Assembly: GCA_016926315.1 (NCBI GenBank)
Contig: JAFGOU010000072.1
Location: 1-15,965, forward strand
DNA: 15,965 bases
Direction of reading: 5' to 3'
Source of the DNA: Chitinispirillaceae bacterium
GTDB taxonomy: Bacteria > Fibrobacterota > Chitinivibrionia > Chitinivibrionales > Chitinispirillaceae
Shown here: one piece after another, positions 6,921 to 14,886 of the stretch
How positions within the stretch are numbered: the stretch's first letter is position 1
Layout: every line of letters begins with the position of its first letter
Notes under the pieces: generated by a model
Database searches by the model: none
Seen by the model: only the letters and a program-made list of their open reading frames with translations
Told to the model about the DNA's origin: nothing
Made by a program: the position numbers and the translations under genes

Positions 6921-8675
6921 ATGGACTATGAGACCGTACGCTCCAGGGCGCAAGAGTATATCGCCCTGGAGCAGGACGTTTTTTTCCGGACACAGGTCGA
7001 ATCCCTTATAGCGAATGACGAGCGGGACGACCTCAACGACCGGTTCTACACCGACCTTGCTTTCGGCACCGGCGGCCTGCGCGGCGTCATCGGCGGCGGA
7101 TATAACCGCATGAATTCTTATACTGTCAAGCGGGCCACTCAGGGGCTTGCCGCGTATATCAATAAAAAGACGACCGGTACCGCCTCCGCTGTCATTGCGT
7201 ACGACTCGCGCCGTTATTCCGACCTGTTCAGCCTCAAAGCCGCTCTGGTGCTGTGTGCGAATGGTATCCGCACCTATCTCTTTTCGGGCCTGCGGCCTAC
7301 CCCTGAACTCTCTTTCGCGGTACGGCGGCTCAAGGCCACGGCCGGCATCGTGGTAACGGCAAGCCACAATCCTCCCGAATACAACGGGTACAAGGTCTAC
7401 TGGAGTGACGGCGGACAAGTGACGCCGCCGCACGATGCCGGTATTATCGCCGAGGTGCGTGCGATCCAGGGCCCGGTTCCCGAAATGGCAAGGAAAGAGG
7501 CGATAGCGAAAGGCCTGCTGGTGCTCATCGACAGGGAAATCGATGACCCGTTCATCGCAATGATCAAGGCGCAGTGTCTGCGGCCGGAACTGGTGAAGTC
7601 GCACGGGGAGCGGCTTTCGGTGGTTTTCACGCCGCTGCACGGCACCGGCGCCATGCCCGTGGGCCGCGCGCTGGAAGAACTGGGCATCAGGGTCATTTTC
7701 GTTCCGCAGCAAAAAGAGCCCGACGGCAATTTCCCGACGGTACAATATCCCAATCCCGAAGAAGCTTCGGCCATGCAGCTCGCGCTCGAACTCGGCAGAG
7801 CCAAAAAGGCGGACCTGGTCATGGGTACGGACCCCGACGCCGACCGCATCGGCATTGCCGCTCCCGATGGAAACGATTTCAGGCTGATCTCAGGCAATGA
7901 ACTCGGAACGCTGCTTCTCGATTACCTTCTGAGCACGCGTAAGGCACTCGGCACCCTTCCGGCAAACGGGGTCTTCATCAAAACAATCGTGACGAGCGAC
8001 CTCCAGCGCCTTATCGCCGCTTCGTACGGCGTGCAATGCGTCGACGTGCTGACCGGTTTCAAGTACATCGGAGAAAAAATCAGGGAGTTCGAAACAACGC
8101 CCGGAGGTCCGGTGTTCCTGTTCGGCGGAGAGGAGAGCTACGGATACCTTACCTCTACCGAAGTACGCGACAAGGACGCGGTCTCCGCTGCGGTCATGAC
8201 CGCTGAAATGACCCTCTACCATCTGAGCCGGGGGAAAACGCTCATCGACCGGCTCAAAGAGATCTGGCAGCAATTCGGATATTTCAGGGAAACCGGCATC
8301 TCCGGCGCTTTCAAAGGACAATCGGGAGTGGCGGCCATGAACAGACTCATGGACACCCTCCGCAAAAATCCTCCCGCTTCCTTTGCGGGCCGGAATGTAA
8401 TTTCACTTAAGGACTACCGTGCGGGTACCACCCTTCTGCTTAAGAAGAACGCCCGCGAAAAAGACATCGACCTGCCGTCATCAAACGTTCTCCAGTTTCT
8501 CCTTGCCGACGGCAGCACGATCACGGCGAGACCATCGGGTACCGAACCGAAAATTAAATTTTATATCTCATGCCGCAGCGCCGCCGGCTCGATACTCGAT
8601 GTCGCTTATCGCGAAGTACAGACAACTATCGACGAGATCGGCGAGCAGATAAGAAAACTCATCGACCAGACGTAA
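6921..8675 (+). CDS. pgcA: Phosphoglucomutase/phosphomannomutase (PgcA-like, alpha-D-phosphohexomutase)
   Basis: A 584-residue cytoplasmic enzyme of the alpha-D-phosphohexomutase superfamily, interconverting hexose 1-phosphate and 6-phosphate through a phosphoserine. All four signature loops are present. The N-terminal substrate motif FGTGGLRGVIGGGYNRMN starts near residue 48. The catalytic loop is TASHNPPEYNGYK with Ser148. The metal-binding DPDADR has D304, D306 and D308. The sugar-specificity loop is GGEESYG (402-408). The C-terminal phosphate-binding RPSGTEPKIKFY starts at R537. The length matches the long B. subtilis PgcA type (about 580 residues) rather than the 450-residue GlmM type. 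GAGGAGAGG precedes the start. The kinase gene begins three bases after its stop, so the two are co-transcribed. It supplies sugar phosphates for glycogen or envelope polysaccharide; glucose versus mannose preference cannot be read from sequence. Confidence 0.92.
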   Translation: MDYETVRSRAQEYIALEQDVFFRTQVESLIANDERDDLNDRFYTDLAFGTGGLRGVIGGGYNRMNSYTVKRATQGLAAYINKKTTGTASAVIAYDSRRYSDLFSLKAALVLCANGIRTYLFSGLRPTPELSFAVRRLKATAGIVVTASHNPPEYNGYKVYWSDGGQVTPPHDAGIIAEVRAIQGPVPEMARKEAIAKGLLVLIDREIDDPFIAMIKAQCLRPELVKSHGERLSVVFTPLHGTGAMPVGRALEELGIRVIFVPQQKEPDGNFPTVQYPNPEEASAMQLALELGRAKKADLVMGTDPDADRIGIAAPDGNDFRLISGNELGTLLLDYLLSTRKALGTLPANGVFIKTIVTSDLQRLIAASYGVQCVDVLTGFKYIGEKIREFETTPGGPVFLFGGEESYGYLTSTEVRDKDAVSAAVMTAEMTLYHLSRGKTLIDRLKEIWQQFGYFRETGISGAFKGQSGVAAMNRLMDTLRKNPPASFAGRNVISLKDYRAGTTLLLKKNAREKDIDLPSSNVLQFLLADGSTITARPSGTEPKIKFYISCRSAAGSILDVAYREVQTTIDEIGEQIRKLIDQT

Positions 8676-8678
8676 GAT

Positions 8679-10343
8679 ATGGCGGACCAGAACAAACCGA
8701 AAACCGATACGATCCGGGAACCGTTGCAGAACCAGCCTGCCGGATCTGCAGGCGAGCACCAGTCGCACGCCGATCCGTTTATCGGCAAACAGATCGGCAA
8801 CTGCCAGATACTGGAGAGGATGAATGAAGGCGGTACCGCCTTCATTTACCGGGCGCACAACTCCCGGTTCGATCTCGACCGGGTGGTAAAAATCCTCAAA
8901 CCATCGCTGGTCGAAGAAGAGGACTTCTTTCTCCGGTTCAAACAGGAAGCGCAGCTCGTTGCCCGGTTCGACCATCCGAACATCATGCGCGTGTACGACA
9001 CCGGACAGGTAGGCGGTTATTTTTTCATAGAGATGGAATATCTGCAGGGCCAGACGCTGCGGGAGTACATTGTCCGCAACCCGCGCATTAACGAGCGGGA
9101 ACTGCTTTCCATCGCCTCGCAGATCGCGAGCGCGCTCAGTTACGCGCATCAGGTCAAATTCACCGGGCCGAACAATGAAGATATCCTGGGCATACTGCAC
9201 CGGGACATCAAACCTGAAAATATCATGATTACGCCGGGCAAGCTCATCAAGCTCATGGATTTCGGCGCGGCGCGACCCCTCAATATCTCGTCGCATACCA
9301 TGCAGGGCATGATCGTCGGCACGTTTCATTACATGTCGCCCGAGCAGATTTCAGGCACGACGCTCGACTGCCGCAGCGACTTTTTTTCGCTGGGCATCGT
9401 GTTGTACGAAATGGCGACCGGACAAAAACCCTTTTCCGCCGAAAATCTTACCGACCTCATCAACGCCATCAAGGAAACATCCTACACACGGGTGCGGAAG
9501 CTGCGGCCTTCCATCTCCCCGCTCACCGAAGAACTCATCGACCGCCTGCTCTCGCGCGACCGTAACCATCGACCGAGCACGGCAAAAGAGATCGCCGAAT
9601 CGATCAGCCACTGCATCAATTCCTACACGTCGTTCGGCACCTCACCCAAGGTGACGATCCCGTTCTCTTTCCGGCGGCACTTTGCGACCGTGTCGCTTGT
9701 TTTTTCCATCGCCGCGCTTTCGATGGCGGGATATGCCTTCTGGAAGACCATTACACTGCAAAACGATGTGCCACGATTCAACGATTCCGCCTCCCTGCCG
9801 CTCCTGGAGCAGGGCAAGTTAAACGAACAGCGCGAACAGTGGACCGATGCCATCAATGCCTATAGAATGGTGCCGTCGATTGACAAGGGCGGACTGGCCA
9901 ACGAATACCTCGAAGCGCAGATCCGCATGGCCGCGATCCTGATCAAATACCAGGGTCAGTATATCAAAGCCCGGAAAATCCTTGAATCGCTCAAAACAAG
10001 CTTTTCCGACCCTGCCGTCGACGTCTACCTCGGCCGCGCCTATTTCCACCTCGGCTTGTATGCCGAAGCGCAGGAGCGGTTCGAGAGCGCGCTCAAGGCG
10101 ACCGCCGGATCAGTCATTCCGCAGAATAATGACTTTAAGCGGGAGATTCTTTATTACAGCTCCTGTACCATCGATAAACGATATGAGAGTGAACAGAATA
10201 ACGCCGCCCTGCTTATCGAGGCGATCAAAGCCTGGAATTACTACATCGAGTTCTCCCGCTGCTCACCCAAAGCGCCCGATACCGAGTGTGCCTTTGCGTT
10301 CAAACGACGCGCTGACCTGAAAAAACTTTCGAAGACCGAATAG
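8679..10343 (+). CDS. Membrane Ser/Thr protein kinase with C-terminal helical (TPR-like) domain
   Basis: A 554-residue Hanks-type (PknB-like) kinase. Residues 1-37 are a Gln/Ala-rich leader. The kinase domain spans about 38-312: nucleotide loop MNEGGTAFIYRA (48-59), catalytic Lys71 in VVKILKP, helix C FKQEAQLVARFDHPNIMRVY, catalytic HRDIKPEN (174-181), DFG (194-196), activation segment GTFHYMSPEQ (214-223), and the conserved Asp in RSDFFSLGIVLYEMATG. The first Gly of the usual GxGG loop is Asn, but all catalytic residues are present, so it should be active. A single membrane helix (about 335-356) follows a basic stretch (FRRHF). Residues 370-554 are alpha-helical with TPR-like units (WTDAINAYRMV, YLGRAYFHLGLYAEAQERFESAL) and would be periplasmic. 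No PASTA domain is present. It starts three bases after the mutase stop with no clear Shine-Dalgarno, implying translational coupling. Confidence 0.9.
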   Translation: MADQNKPKTDTIREPLQNQPAGSAGEHQSHADPFIGKQIGNCQILERMNEGGTAFIYRAHNSRFDLDRVVKILKPSLVEEEDFFLRFKQEAQLVARFDHPNIMRVYDTGQVGGYFFIEMEYLQGQTLREYIVRNPRINERELLSIASQIASALSYAHQVKFTGPNNEDILGILHRDIKPENIMITPGKLIKLMDFGAARPLNISSHTMQGMIVGTFHYMSPEQISGTTLDCRSDFFSLGIVLYEMATGQKPFSAENLTDLINAIKETSYTRVRKLRPSISPLTEELIDRLLSRDRNHRPSTAKEIAESISHCINSYTSFGTSPKVTIPFSFRRHFATVSLVFSIAALSMAGYAFWKTITLQNDVPRFNDSASLPLLEQGKLNEQREQWTDAINAYRMVPSIDKGGLANEYLEAQIRMAAILIKYQGQYIKARKILESLKTSFSDPAVDVYLGRAYFHLGLYAEAQERFESALKATAGSVIPQNNDFKREILYYSSCTIDKRYESEQNNAALLIEAIKAWNYYIEFSRCSPKAPDTECAFAFKRRADLKKLSKTE

Positions 10344-10399
10344 ACCCTCCCGGACGGTAGTATTGCAGAAGAACATCTTTCTGAACGTTTTTATCGGTT

Positions 10400-10493
10400 T
10401 GTGGACAATTTACTGCCGTACTTTTCGCCTTTTATTATTAAAAACAGGAATAACCATTGATATTTACCGGTTCTGTGGACATAATTGTCCACA
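10400..10493. promoter_or_regulatory. Palindromic operator / DnaA-box-like sites
   Basis: TGTGGACATAATTGTCCACA (10474-10493) is a perfect palindrome with 8-bp arms around TAAT. A further half-site, TGTGGACAA, lies on the same strand at 10400-10408. The right arm TTGTCCACA equals a DnaA-box variant used in high-GC bacteria, and the left arm differs by one base. The palindrome centre lies about 61 bases upstream of the estimated start of the operon transcript, a common position for activator sites. The rest of the 10344-10473 gap is AT-rich, with a weak imperfect hairpin near 10370 that may end the kinase transcript. Confidence 0.5.
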
Positions 10494-10509
10494 TTTTTGA
10501 AAGAATTAT

Positions 10510-10538
10510 CTGCACGGATTTCTTTTCATGCCTATATT
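10510..10538 (+). promoter_or_regulatory. Candidate promoter of the peptidase operon
   Basis: CTGCAC (10510-10515), 17 bp, TATATT (10533-10538). The -35 is weak against TTGACA but resembles the TTGCAC seen in the promoter at 2536. The start point would be near 10545, placing the palindrome at about -61 and the first strand of the leader structure right at the RNA 5' end. Confidence 0.35.
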
Positions 10539-10550
10539 AAGGTAATGATA

Positions 10551-10645
10551 GCGGGAGAGGGATTTTTATTGCTCTGTTCGGGGAAGGAACCAAAAGGTCA
10601 TTTCTCTCCCGCAGTAGAAGCGGAAGGGAAATGACCCGTTTTTTT
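10551..10645 (+). promoter_or_regulatory. Two-state RNA leader (attenuator or riboswitch-like)
   Basis: Two mutually exclusive helices share one strand. Helix A pairs 10551-10563 (GCGGGAGAGGGAT) with 10600-10612 (ATTTCTCTCCCGC): 13 pairs, two of them G-U. Helix B pairs 10596-10612 with 10620-10636 (GCGGAAGGGAAATGACC): 15 Watson-Crick pairs, one G-U and one C-A mismatch, around the loop AGTAGAA. After CG, helix B is followed by TTTTTTT (10639-10645), so it is a terminator-shaped hairpin that also buries the ATG at 10631. The 36 bases enclosed by helix A (10564-10599) could be a sensing domain; they match no riboswitch class I know. All pairings were made by eye. Confidence 0.55.
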
Positions 10646-12307
10646 ACTCATCACCAGAGGAGAAGACCAATAAAATCCGCAGCCTTTGTATCGGTCCTCG
10701 GTATGGTGTTTTTCTCCGCCGCATCCGCACCGGATATGAGCGACCAGGAGTATGTCGATGCCCTGAAAAAAAGCATCACCCTCGAAGAAAAAGCGTGGTA
10801 TGAGAAGCAGCACGAGCAGTTCAGAGCCGATAACCTTGAAAAACCGTTTTTCCGTTCCGAACAGCGCATTTCGTATCAAGGCCGCGCATTCTCAACCGTG
10901 CCGTCATATACGGCCAGCGGCGCTCCCACGCCGGTAAGCCGCGTGCTTATCCTTGCCAACAGAACGCTGTACGCCAACGCCACGGTAAAAACAAAAGTGG
11001 ACCGGTATATGCAGGACATTGCGGCCGGACACGGTTGCAGGGTCGTGCTCGAACAGGTCGAAGGGGGCACGGCGGTCGGGATCAAGGACCTCATCAAGTC
11101 TTACTATAACAACGGCGGCCTTGACGGTGTAATTCAAATCGGCTCCCTGCCGGTCGCCTGGATGGAGTTCAAGAGCGACCCTTTTTTCCAGAAATATGAA
11201 ACCTGGACCTGCGACCATTTCTACTGCGACCTCGACGGCCAGTGGGTCGATGCGGACAACAACACTTTTTACGACGCGCATAATCCCGGAACCGGCGACC
11301 GGGGATCGGAGATTTTTTATGCGCGCATCGATGTAAAACCCATGGGCAGCTTCGGCACCGAAGTCCAGATGTGCTGCGACTATCTGGATAAGGTCCACAA
11401 CTACTGGGTCGGTGGAGTTACCTTGAGGAAATCGGCGATCGACCTGATCGAACCCGATTGGAGCACCTCGGTCCAGAACCTTCAGCGCGTGTATGGAACA
11501 GAAAACACCACGATTCTTCGCAACCCCGGCGCCTACTCCCGTGACCAGTACCTCAATACCCATATCCAGGGGAATTACTCGTTCCTGCATCTGTGGTGCC
11601 ATTCCGGGTACACTGCTCACTCTTTTTCCAACGGTGGCTCCCTCAACTACACCACGGTGTACAACGCCAACCCCAAACCGATCGGTTATGCCCATGACGG
11701 CTGCCATCTCGCGGATTGGGCCGCGGCAGGCACGAGAGGCTATCTCGGCGGCGCGTATGTGTTCAACAAGAGCCCGACCGCGCTCGTCTGTATCGCCGGA
11801 AGCCGGACGGGTCAGTGGATCGGGAACAAGGGCCAGCGTCTTTTTGAGGAGATCGGCAAAAACACCTGCGTTGGGAAGGCATACCAGGTATGGTTTGACG
11901 CCTACTGCAACAGCAGCGAAATGACCCGCGATGTCCCCTACTTCATGGCGTGGAACTACGGAATGCTGATCCTCGGCGACCCCATGTTGACGTTTATCAT
12001 CCGGCTTCAGACCGGTACGGCGCAGCGCGTCATGAACCGCGCGGAACCGGCGGCGTTCCTTCGCCTCCGCCCGACGGCATCGGGACTCAACCGTGCAATC
12101 ACGTTCAACCTTCCGCAGCAGACCGACCTGACCGTGCGGGTATACGAACTGTCGGGAAAAACCGTTTTCGCGGAAACGAGGGAAAACCAGCAGGCCGGAC
12201 CTCATGAAATGATTCTGCCGGCCGCGCGGCTGCCACAGGGTACCTACATCGTGTCCCTTGACGCCGGATCATTACACCTGAACGCACCGATGAGCGTCTC
12301 ACGCTGA
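10631..12307 (+). CDS. Secreted C25-like (gingipain-type) cysteine peptidase with C-terminal sorting-like domain
   Basis: A 558-residue exported protein. A basic N-region (HHQRRRPIK) and hydrophobic stretch (AAFVSVLGMVFFSAASA) form a signal peptide cleaved near residue 33. The body (about 90-460) follows peptidase family C25: first strand RVLILANRTLY, strand GLDGVIQIGSLPVAW, probable catalytic His324 in LHLWCHSGYTAHSF, probable catalytic Cys358 in AHDGCHLADW, and GDP near the end (MLILGDPMLTF). The His-Cys spacing is close to gingipain's. The last 80 residues (ITFNLPQQTDLTVRVYELSG to LPQGTYIVSLDAG) resemble type IX secretion or FlgD-like C-terminal beta domains. It is smaller than gingipains, with no evident propeptide. 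The start is uncertain: ATG 10631 lies inside a hairpin, while in-frame ATA 10670 has AGAGGAG at ideal spacing. The stop overlaps the next start (TGATG). Confidence 0.75.
   Translation: MTRFFTHHQRRRPIKSAAFVSVLGMVFFSAASAPDMSDQEYVDALKKSITLEEKAWYEKQHEQFRADNLEKPFFRSEQRISYQGRAFSTVPSYTASGAPTPVSRVLILANRTLYANATVKTKVDRYMQDIAAGHGCRVVLEQVEGGTAVGIKDLIKSYYNNGGLDGVIQIGSLPVAWMEFKSDPFFQKYETWTCDHFYCDLDGQWVDADNNTFYDAHNPGTGDRGSEIFYARIDVKPMGSFGTEVQMCCDYLDKVHNYWVGGVTLRKSAIDLIEPDWSTSVQNLQRVYGTENTTILRNPGAYSRDQYLNTHIQGNYSFLHLWCHSGYTAHSFSNGGSLNYTTVYNANPKPIGYAHDGCHLADWAAAGTRGYLGGAYVFNKSPTALVCIAGSRTGQWIGNKGQRLFEEIGKNTCVGKAYQVWFDAYCNSSEMTRDVPYFMAWNYGMLILGDPMLTFIIRLQTGTAQRVMNRAEPAAFLRLRPTASGLNRAITFNLPQQTDLTVRVYELSGKTVFAETRENQQAGPHEMILPAARLPQGTYIVSLDAGSLHLNAPMSVSR
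10656..10672 (+). promoter_or_regulatory. Strong Shine-Dalgarno with in-frame ATA (alternative start)
   Basis: AGAGGAG (10656-10662) sits seven bases before ATA (10670-10672), in frame with the C25-like gene. Starting there gives M-KSAAFVSVLGMVFFSAASA, a compact and typical signal peptide. It lies just after the terminator-like hairpin, the usual order for an attenuated gene. ATA is a very rare start codon, so this could be a real non-canonical start, a recent ATG mutation, or a coincidence. Confidence 0.35.
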
Positions 12308-13134
12308 TGAGATCGATTTTTGACTATCTCGAATACCGTGATTTCCTCAGGGACTTTTACGAAGAGAAAAAGTCTGAGCGTTCTTTTTTTTCCTACCGGC
12401 TGTTCGGGTCGAAGGTCGGCATGGACGCGAGTTATCTTGCAAAAGTGCTCATTAAAATCCGGCATATTGCCGATTCGTCCATCCGGTCCTTTATCGATTT
12501 CTGCGGGCTTCGCGGCGCGGAAGCGGAGTATTTTGAAACACTGGTCCATTTTGTCAAATCAAAATCCCACAAAGAGAGCAAACTGCTTTTTGAAAAAATG
12601 CTCTCTTTCAAGGGGGTAAAAACCAGTACGCTGCTCGAAAACCAGTACGCCTTCTACCAGAAGTGGTATCACTCGGCAATCCGCTCCGTCATCGAATTTA
12701 TTAATTTCAAGGGCGATTACAAGGCGCTTGCGGAAAAACTTTCGCCGCCGATATCGGTCAGGGAGGCAAAGGAGTCGGTCCAGCTTCTTGAAAAACTGCG
12801 GCTCATTAAAAAGGACGAATCCGGCCGTTACCGGATGACCGACACGGCCATCACGTCGGGCCCCCAGTGGCGCTCGCTGGCGATCCAGACGTTTCAGGAG
12901 GAGACCATCAGGCTTTCGGGCGAATCCCTGTCACGGCACCCGAAGGAGACCCGCGATATCTCGACCGTAACCATGAACATTAATACGCACGATTTTGATG
13001 AGATCAGGGAGCGCGTCAAAGAATTCCGGAGTTCCATCATTAAATACGTAAGCGAACAACCGGCGCCTGATCGTGTCGTCCAGTTGAATATCCAGCTGTT
13101 CCCGCTCAGCAGAATTGACGGAGGCCGCCCATGA
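12307..13134 (+). CDS. TIGR02147 family putative regulator
   Basis: A 275-residue cytoplasmic protein matching the TIGR02147 (DUF4423-related) family, paralogous in Fibrobacter and seen in a few other deltaproteobacterial-type genomes. It has the family opening IFDYLEYRDFLRDFYEEKK, then a helix-turn-helix-like stretch FSYRLFGSKVGMDASYLAKVL (about 29-48), EAEYFETLVHFVKSKSHKE (about 74-92), and a winged-helix-like middle (ISVREAKESVQLLEKLRLIKKDESGRYRMTD, about 150-180). The C-terminal third, with DISTVTMNINTHDFDEI and QLNIQLFPLSR, is typical of the family. The function is not established; DNA binding is suggested by the N-terminus. Its ATG overlaps the upstream stop by one base and it has no clear Shine-Dalgarno, so translation depends on the peptidase gene. 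Its stop overlaps the lipoprotein start (ATGA). It may regulate this operon; that is inference. Confidence 0.85.
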   Translation: MRSIFDYLEYRDFLRDFYEEKKSERSFFSYRLFGSKVGMDASYLAKVLIKIRHIADSSIRSFIDFCGLRGAEAEYFETLVHFVKSKSHKESKLLFEKMLSFKGVKTSTLLENQYAFYQKWYHSAIRSVIEFINFKGDYKALAEKLSPPISVREAKESVQLLEKLRLIKKDESGRYRMTDTAITSGPQWRSLAIQTFQEETIRLSGESLSRHPKETRDISTVTMNINTHDFDEIRERVKEFRSSIIKYVSEQPAPDRVVQLNIQLFPLSRIDGGRP

Positions 13135-14837
13135 ATCTCCGCCATCCTTTTTTCATATCCTCGGCATGCTTTGCGCTCAGTCTTTCCCTGTTCACCTGCG
13201 GCACGTTTCCCTCTCTTACCGGCGGCACCTCTGAAACCACCAACGGGTTTACCGCGTTTGTCCGCGACACGCTCGGCCGGCCCGTCGTCCATGCTCCGGT
13301 CAAAATACGGCCGCGCACCTATCTGACCGATACCTCAATAGACATACCCAACCGCGCGCCGGTTTCGATCGTCGATACCATCACCGACGAGGCAGGCTGC
13401 TTTTATTCGGGCAGTCTCGACACCGGCGACTATCTCATCGAGGTTCAGAGCGGGCAGGCTACCGGGGCGCTTATCACGGCCCGTTCGCAGAAAAATCGCA
13501 TTGTCAACTGCGGGGAAGTCATTGCCAGGCCGACCGGAAGAATTTATGGCGTGGTTGATCTCACCCTCATGCCGTCCCTGGTAACGGTATACGTCCAGAT
13601 ATACGGTCTGGAACGGCTTGTCAGGGTCGACAAAGAGACCGGCAGCTTCATCGTCAACAACCTTCCTCACGGGAGCTACACCGTCAGGATCCGATCCTCA
13701 ATCCCTTCGTTTACGCCTTCCGACATTCCCGACCAGCAGGTGACTTCCGGAGCGGCCACCGGCCTTGGCATTGTCGAACTGGTCCCGTTCAAGGAGTGGC
13801 GCTATTCCCGAAGGCTGCAGCTCAACACCACGCAGTCGGGCGCGTATATCACCGGAACGGTGACCGGTTTTCCCGTGCTTGTCAGATTAACACCCGATCA
13901 TTTTCCCTTCAGCCAGGCAATGATTGACGGTAGCGATGTCCGTTTTGCGAAACAGGACGGCACTCCTCTTGCCCATGAGATGGAACGATGGGATCCCGCC
14001 GGTGGCGCAGCGGAAATATGGGTGAGAACCGATACCATTCGCGGCAACGACAGCAGCCGCTCCATTATCATGTACTGGGGTAACCCCTTCGCTGCAGCGG
14101 TCTCCAGCGGAAGCGCGGTTTTCAGCGATGCGGACGATTTTACCGGCGTCTGGCACCTTTACGAGGAGACCGACGGCAGAGGGAACGAGGGTGTCTATCG
14201 CGACGCGACTGGTAACGGGTTCCACGGCATGGATGAAATCAACGCTACGGGCAGGGAAGGTATCATCGGGTTTGGCAAGAACCTGAGCAACAAAATCGCC
14301 GACAGCGCTTCCGGTCAATGCGACAAGATCACGCTTCCTCCCTCATCTTATTTTGTCCCCACCGGAACGTCACCGCTCACCATCAGCATGTGGCTGAACA
14401 TCGGTGAACTGAAAAGTGACCTGAACAGGCTTTTTTCCGTATTCACCGACACGTTGGGTTCAACCTTTGCCCTCGGTATATATAAAAGGGACAGTGTATC
14501 ACTCTGCTTGTACTCAAAAACCCCCTCCCCGTGGTATCCGGTAACATCGACCATTCCGCAGGGAGGCTGGTATCACGGCGCGGTCACCTACAGCAACGGC
14601 GCATGGAACCTGTACATCAACGGAACGCTCGTGCATACCACTGCCGCGACGGATCACGGTTCAGGCGGAAACCGGAGCGCAGTCATCGGCGGATTCTGGG
14701 ATTGCAGATCAACTGAACCGGGATTTGACGGCGCTCTTGACGAGGTACGTTTCGAAAAAAAGGCAAGGTCGACGAACTGGATCAGGCTCTGTTACCTGAA
14801 TCAGGGGAACGACGATAAACTGGTTGTATTCAAATAA
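13131..14837 (+). CDS. DUF2341/LamG-like surface lipoprotein
   Basis: A 568-residue exported protein. The N-terminus (MNLRHPFFISSACFALSLSL) is a signal sequence ending in L-F-T-C at Cys24, an atypical lipobox because Thr replaces Gly/Ala/Ser at -1. Two carboxypeptidase-regulatory-like beta repeats follow (GFTAFVRDTLGRPVVHAPVK, about 40-110, and GRIYGVVD to GSYTVRIRSS, about 140-190). A DUF2341 domain comes next (about 225-320: FPVLVRLTPDHFPF, GSDVRFAKQDGTPLAHEMER, SRSIIMYWGNP), then a LamG/concanavalin-like domain (about 340-565: GVWHLYEE, DATGNGFHGM, GGWYHGAVTYSNGAWNLYIN, GALDEVRFEKKARS). DUF2341 plus LamG is common in surface and carbohydrate-binding proteins. GGAGG lies six bases before the ATG, which overlaps the TIGR02147 stop. 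The ligand is unknown. Confidence 0.83.
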   Translation: MNLRHPFFISSACFALSLSLFTCGTFPSLTGGTSETTNGFTAFVRDTLGRPVVHAPVKIRPRTYLTDTSIDIPNRAPVSIVDTITDEAGCFYSGSLDTGDYLIEVQSGQATGALITARSQKNRIVNCGEVIARPTGRIYGVVDLTLMPSLVTVYVQIYGLERLVRVDKETGSFIVNNLPHGSYTVRIRSSIPSFTPSDIPDQQVTSGAATGLGIVELVPFKEWRYSRRLQLNTTQSGAYITGTVTGFPVLVRLTPDHFPFSQAMIDGSDVRFAKQDGTPLAHEMERWDPAGGAAEIWVRTDTIRGNDSSRSIIMYWGNPFAAAVSSGSAVFSDADDFTGVWHLYEETDGRGNEGVYRDATGNGFHGMDEINATGREGIIGFGKNLSNKIADSASGQCDKITLPPSSYFVPTGTSPLTISMWLNIGELKSDLNRLFSVFTDTLGSTFALGIYKRDSVSLCLYSKTPSPWYPVTSTIPQGGWYHGAVTYSNGAWNLYINGTLVHTTAATDHGSGGNRSAVIGGFWDCRSTEPGFDGALDEVRFEKKARSTNWIRLCYLNQGNDDKLVVFK

Positions 14838-14860
14838 CCTGATATACGAAAGGAGGAATC

Positions 14861-14877
14861 AGCGGGCTGTGCCCGCT
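14861..14877 (+). repeat. Short perfect hairpin after the operon
   Basis: AGCGGGC-TGT-GCCCGCT, a 7-bp perfect stem with a three-base loop, 23 bases after the lipoprotein stop. It is not followed by Ts, so it is probably an mRNA 3'-end stabiliser or part of a compound terminator with the next stem. An orphan Shine-Dalgarno-like AAAGGAGG lies just before it with no convincing ORF. Confidence 0.5.
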
Positions 14878-14886
14878 ATTCCGGGA

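Noticed and set aside
6891..7745. 284-codon open frame on the minus strand opposite the phosphohexomutase gene
   Set aside because: It is the shadow of a strongly conserved enzyme whose catalytic motifs are all on the plus strand.
8568..9329. 253-codon open frame on the minus strand opposite the kinase gene
   Set aside because: It is antisense to the kinase catalytic core and has no recognisable motifs of its own.
10400..10560. Chromosomal replication origin suggested by DnaA-box-like sites and AT-rich DNA
   Set aside because: Only three sites, and no dnaA, dnaN, gidA or other origin-linked genes are nearby; an operator explains the palindrome better.
10904..12205. 433-codon open frame on the minus strand opposite the C25-like gene
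   Set aside because: The plus strand carries the signal peptide, C25-like motifs and sorting-like domain; the minus frame shows no family resemblance and no ribosome site.
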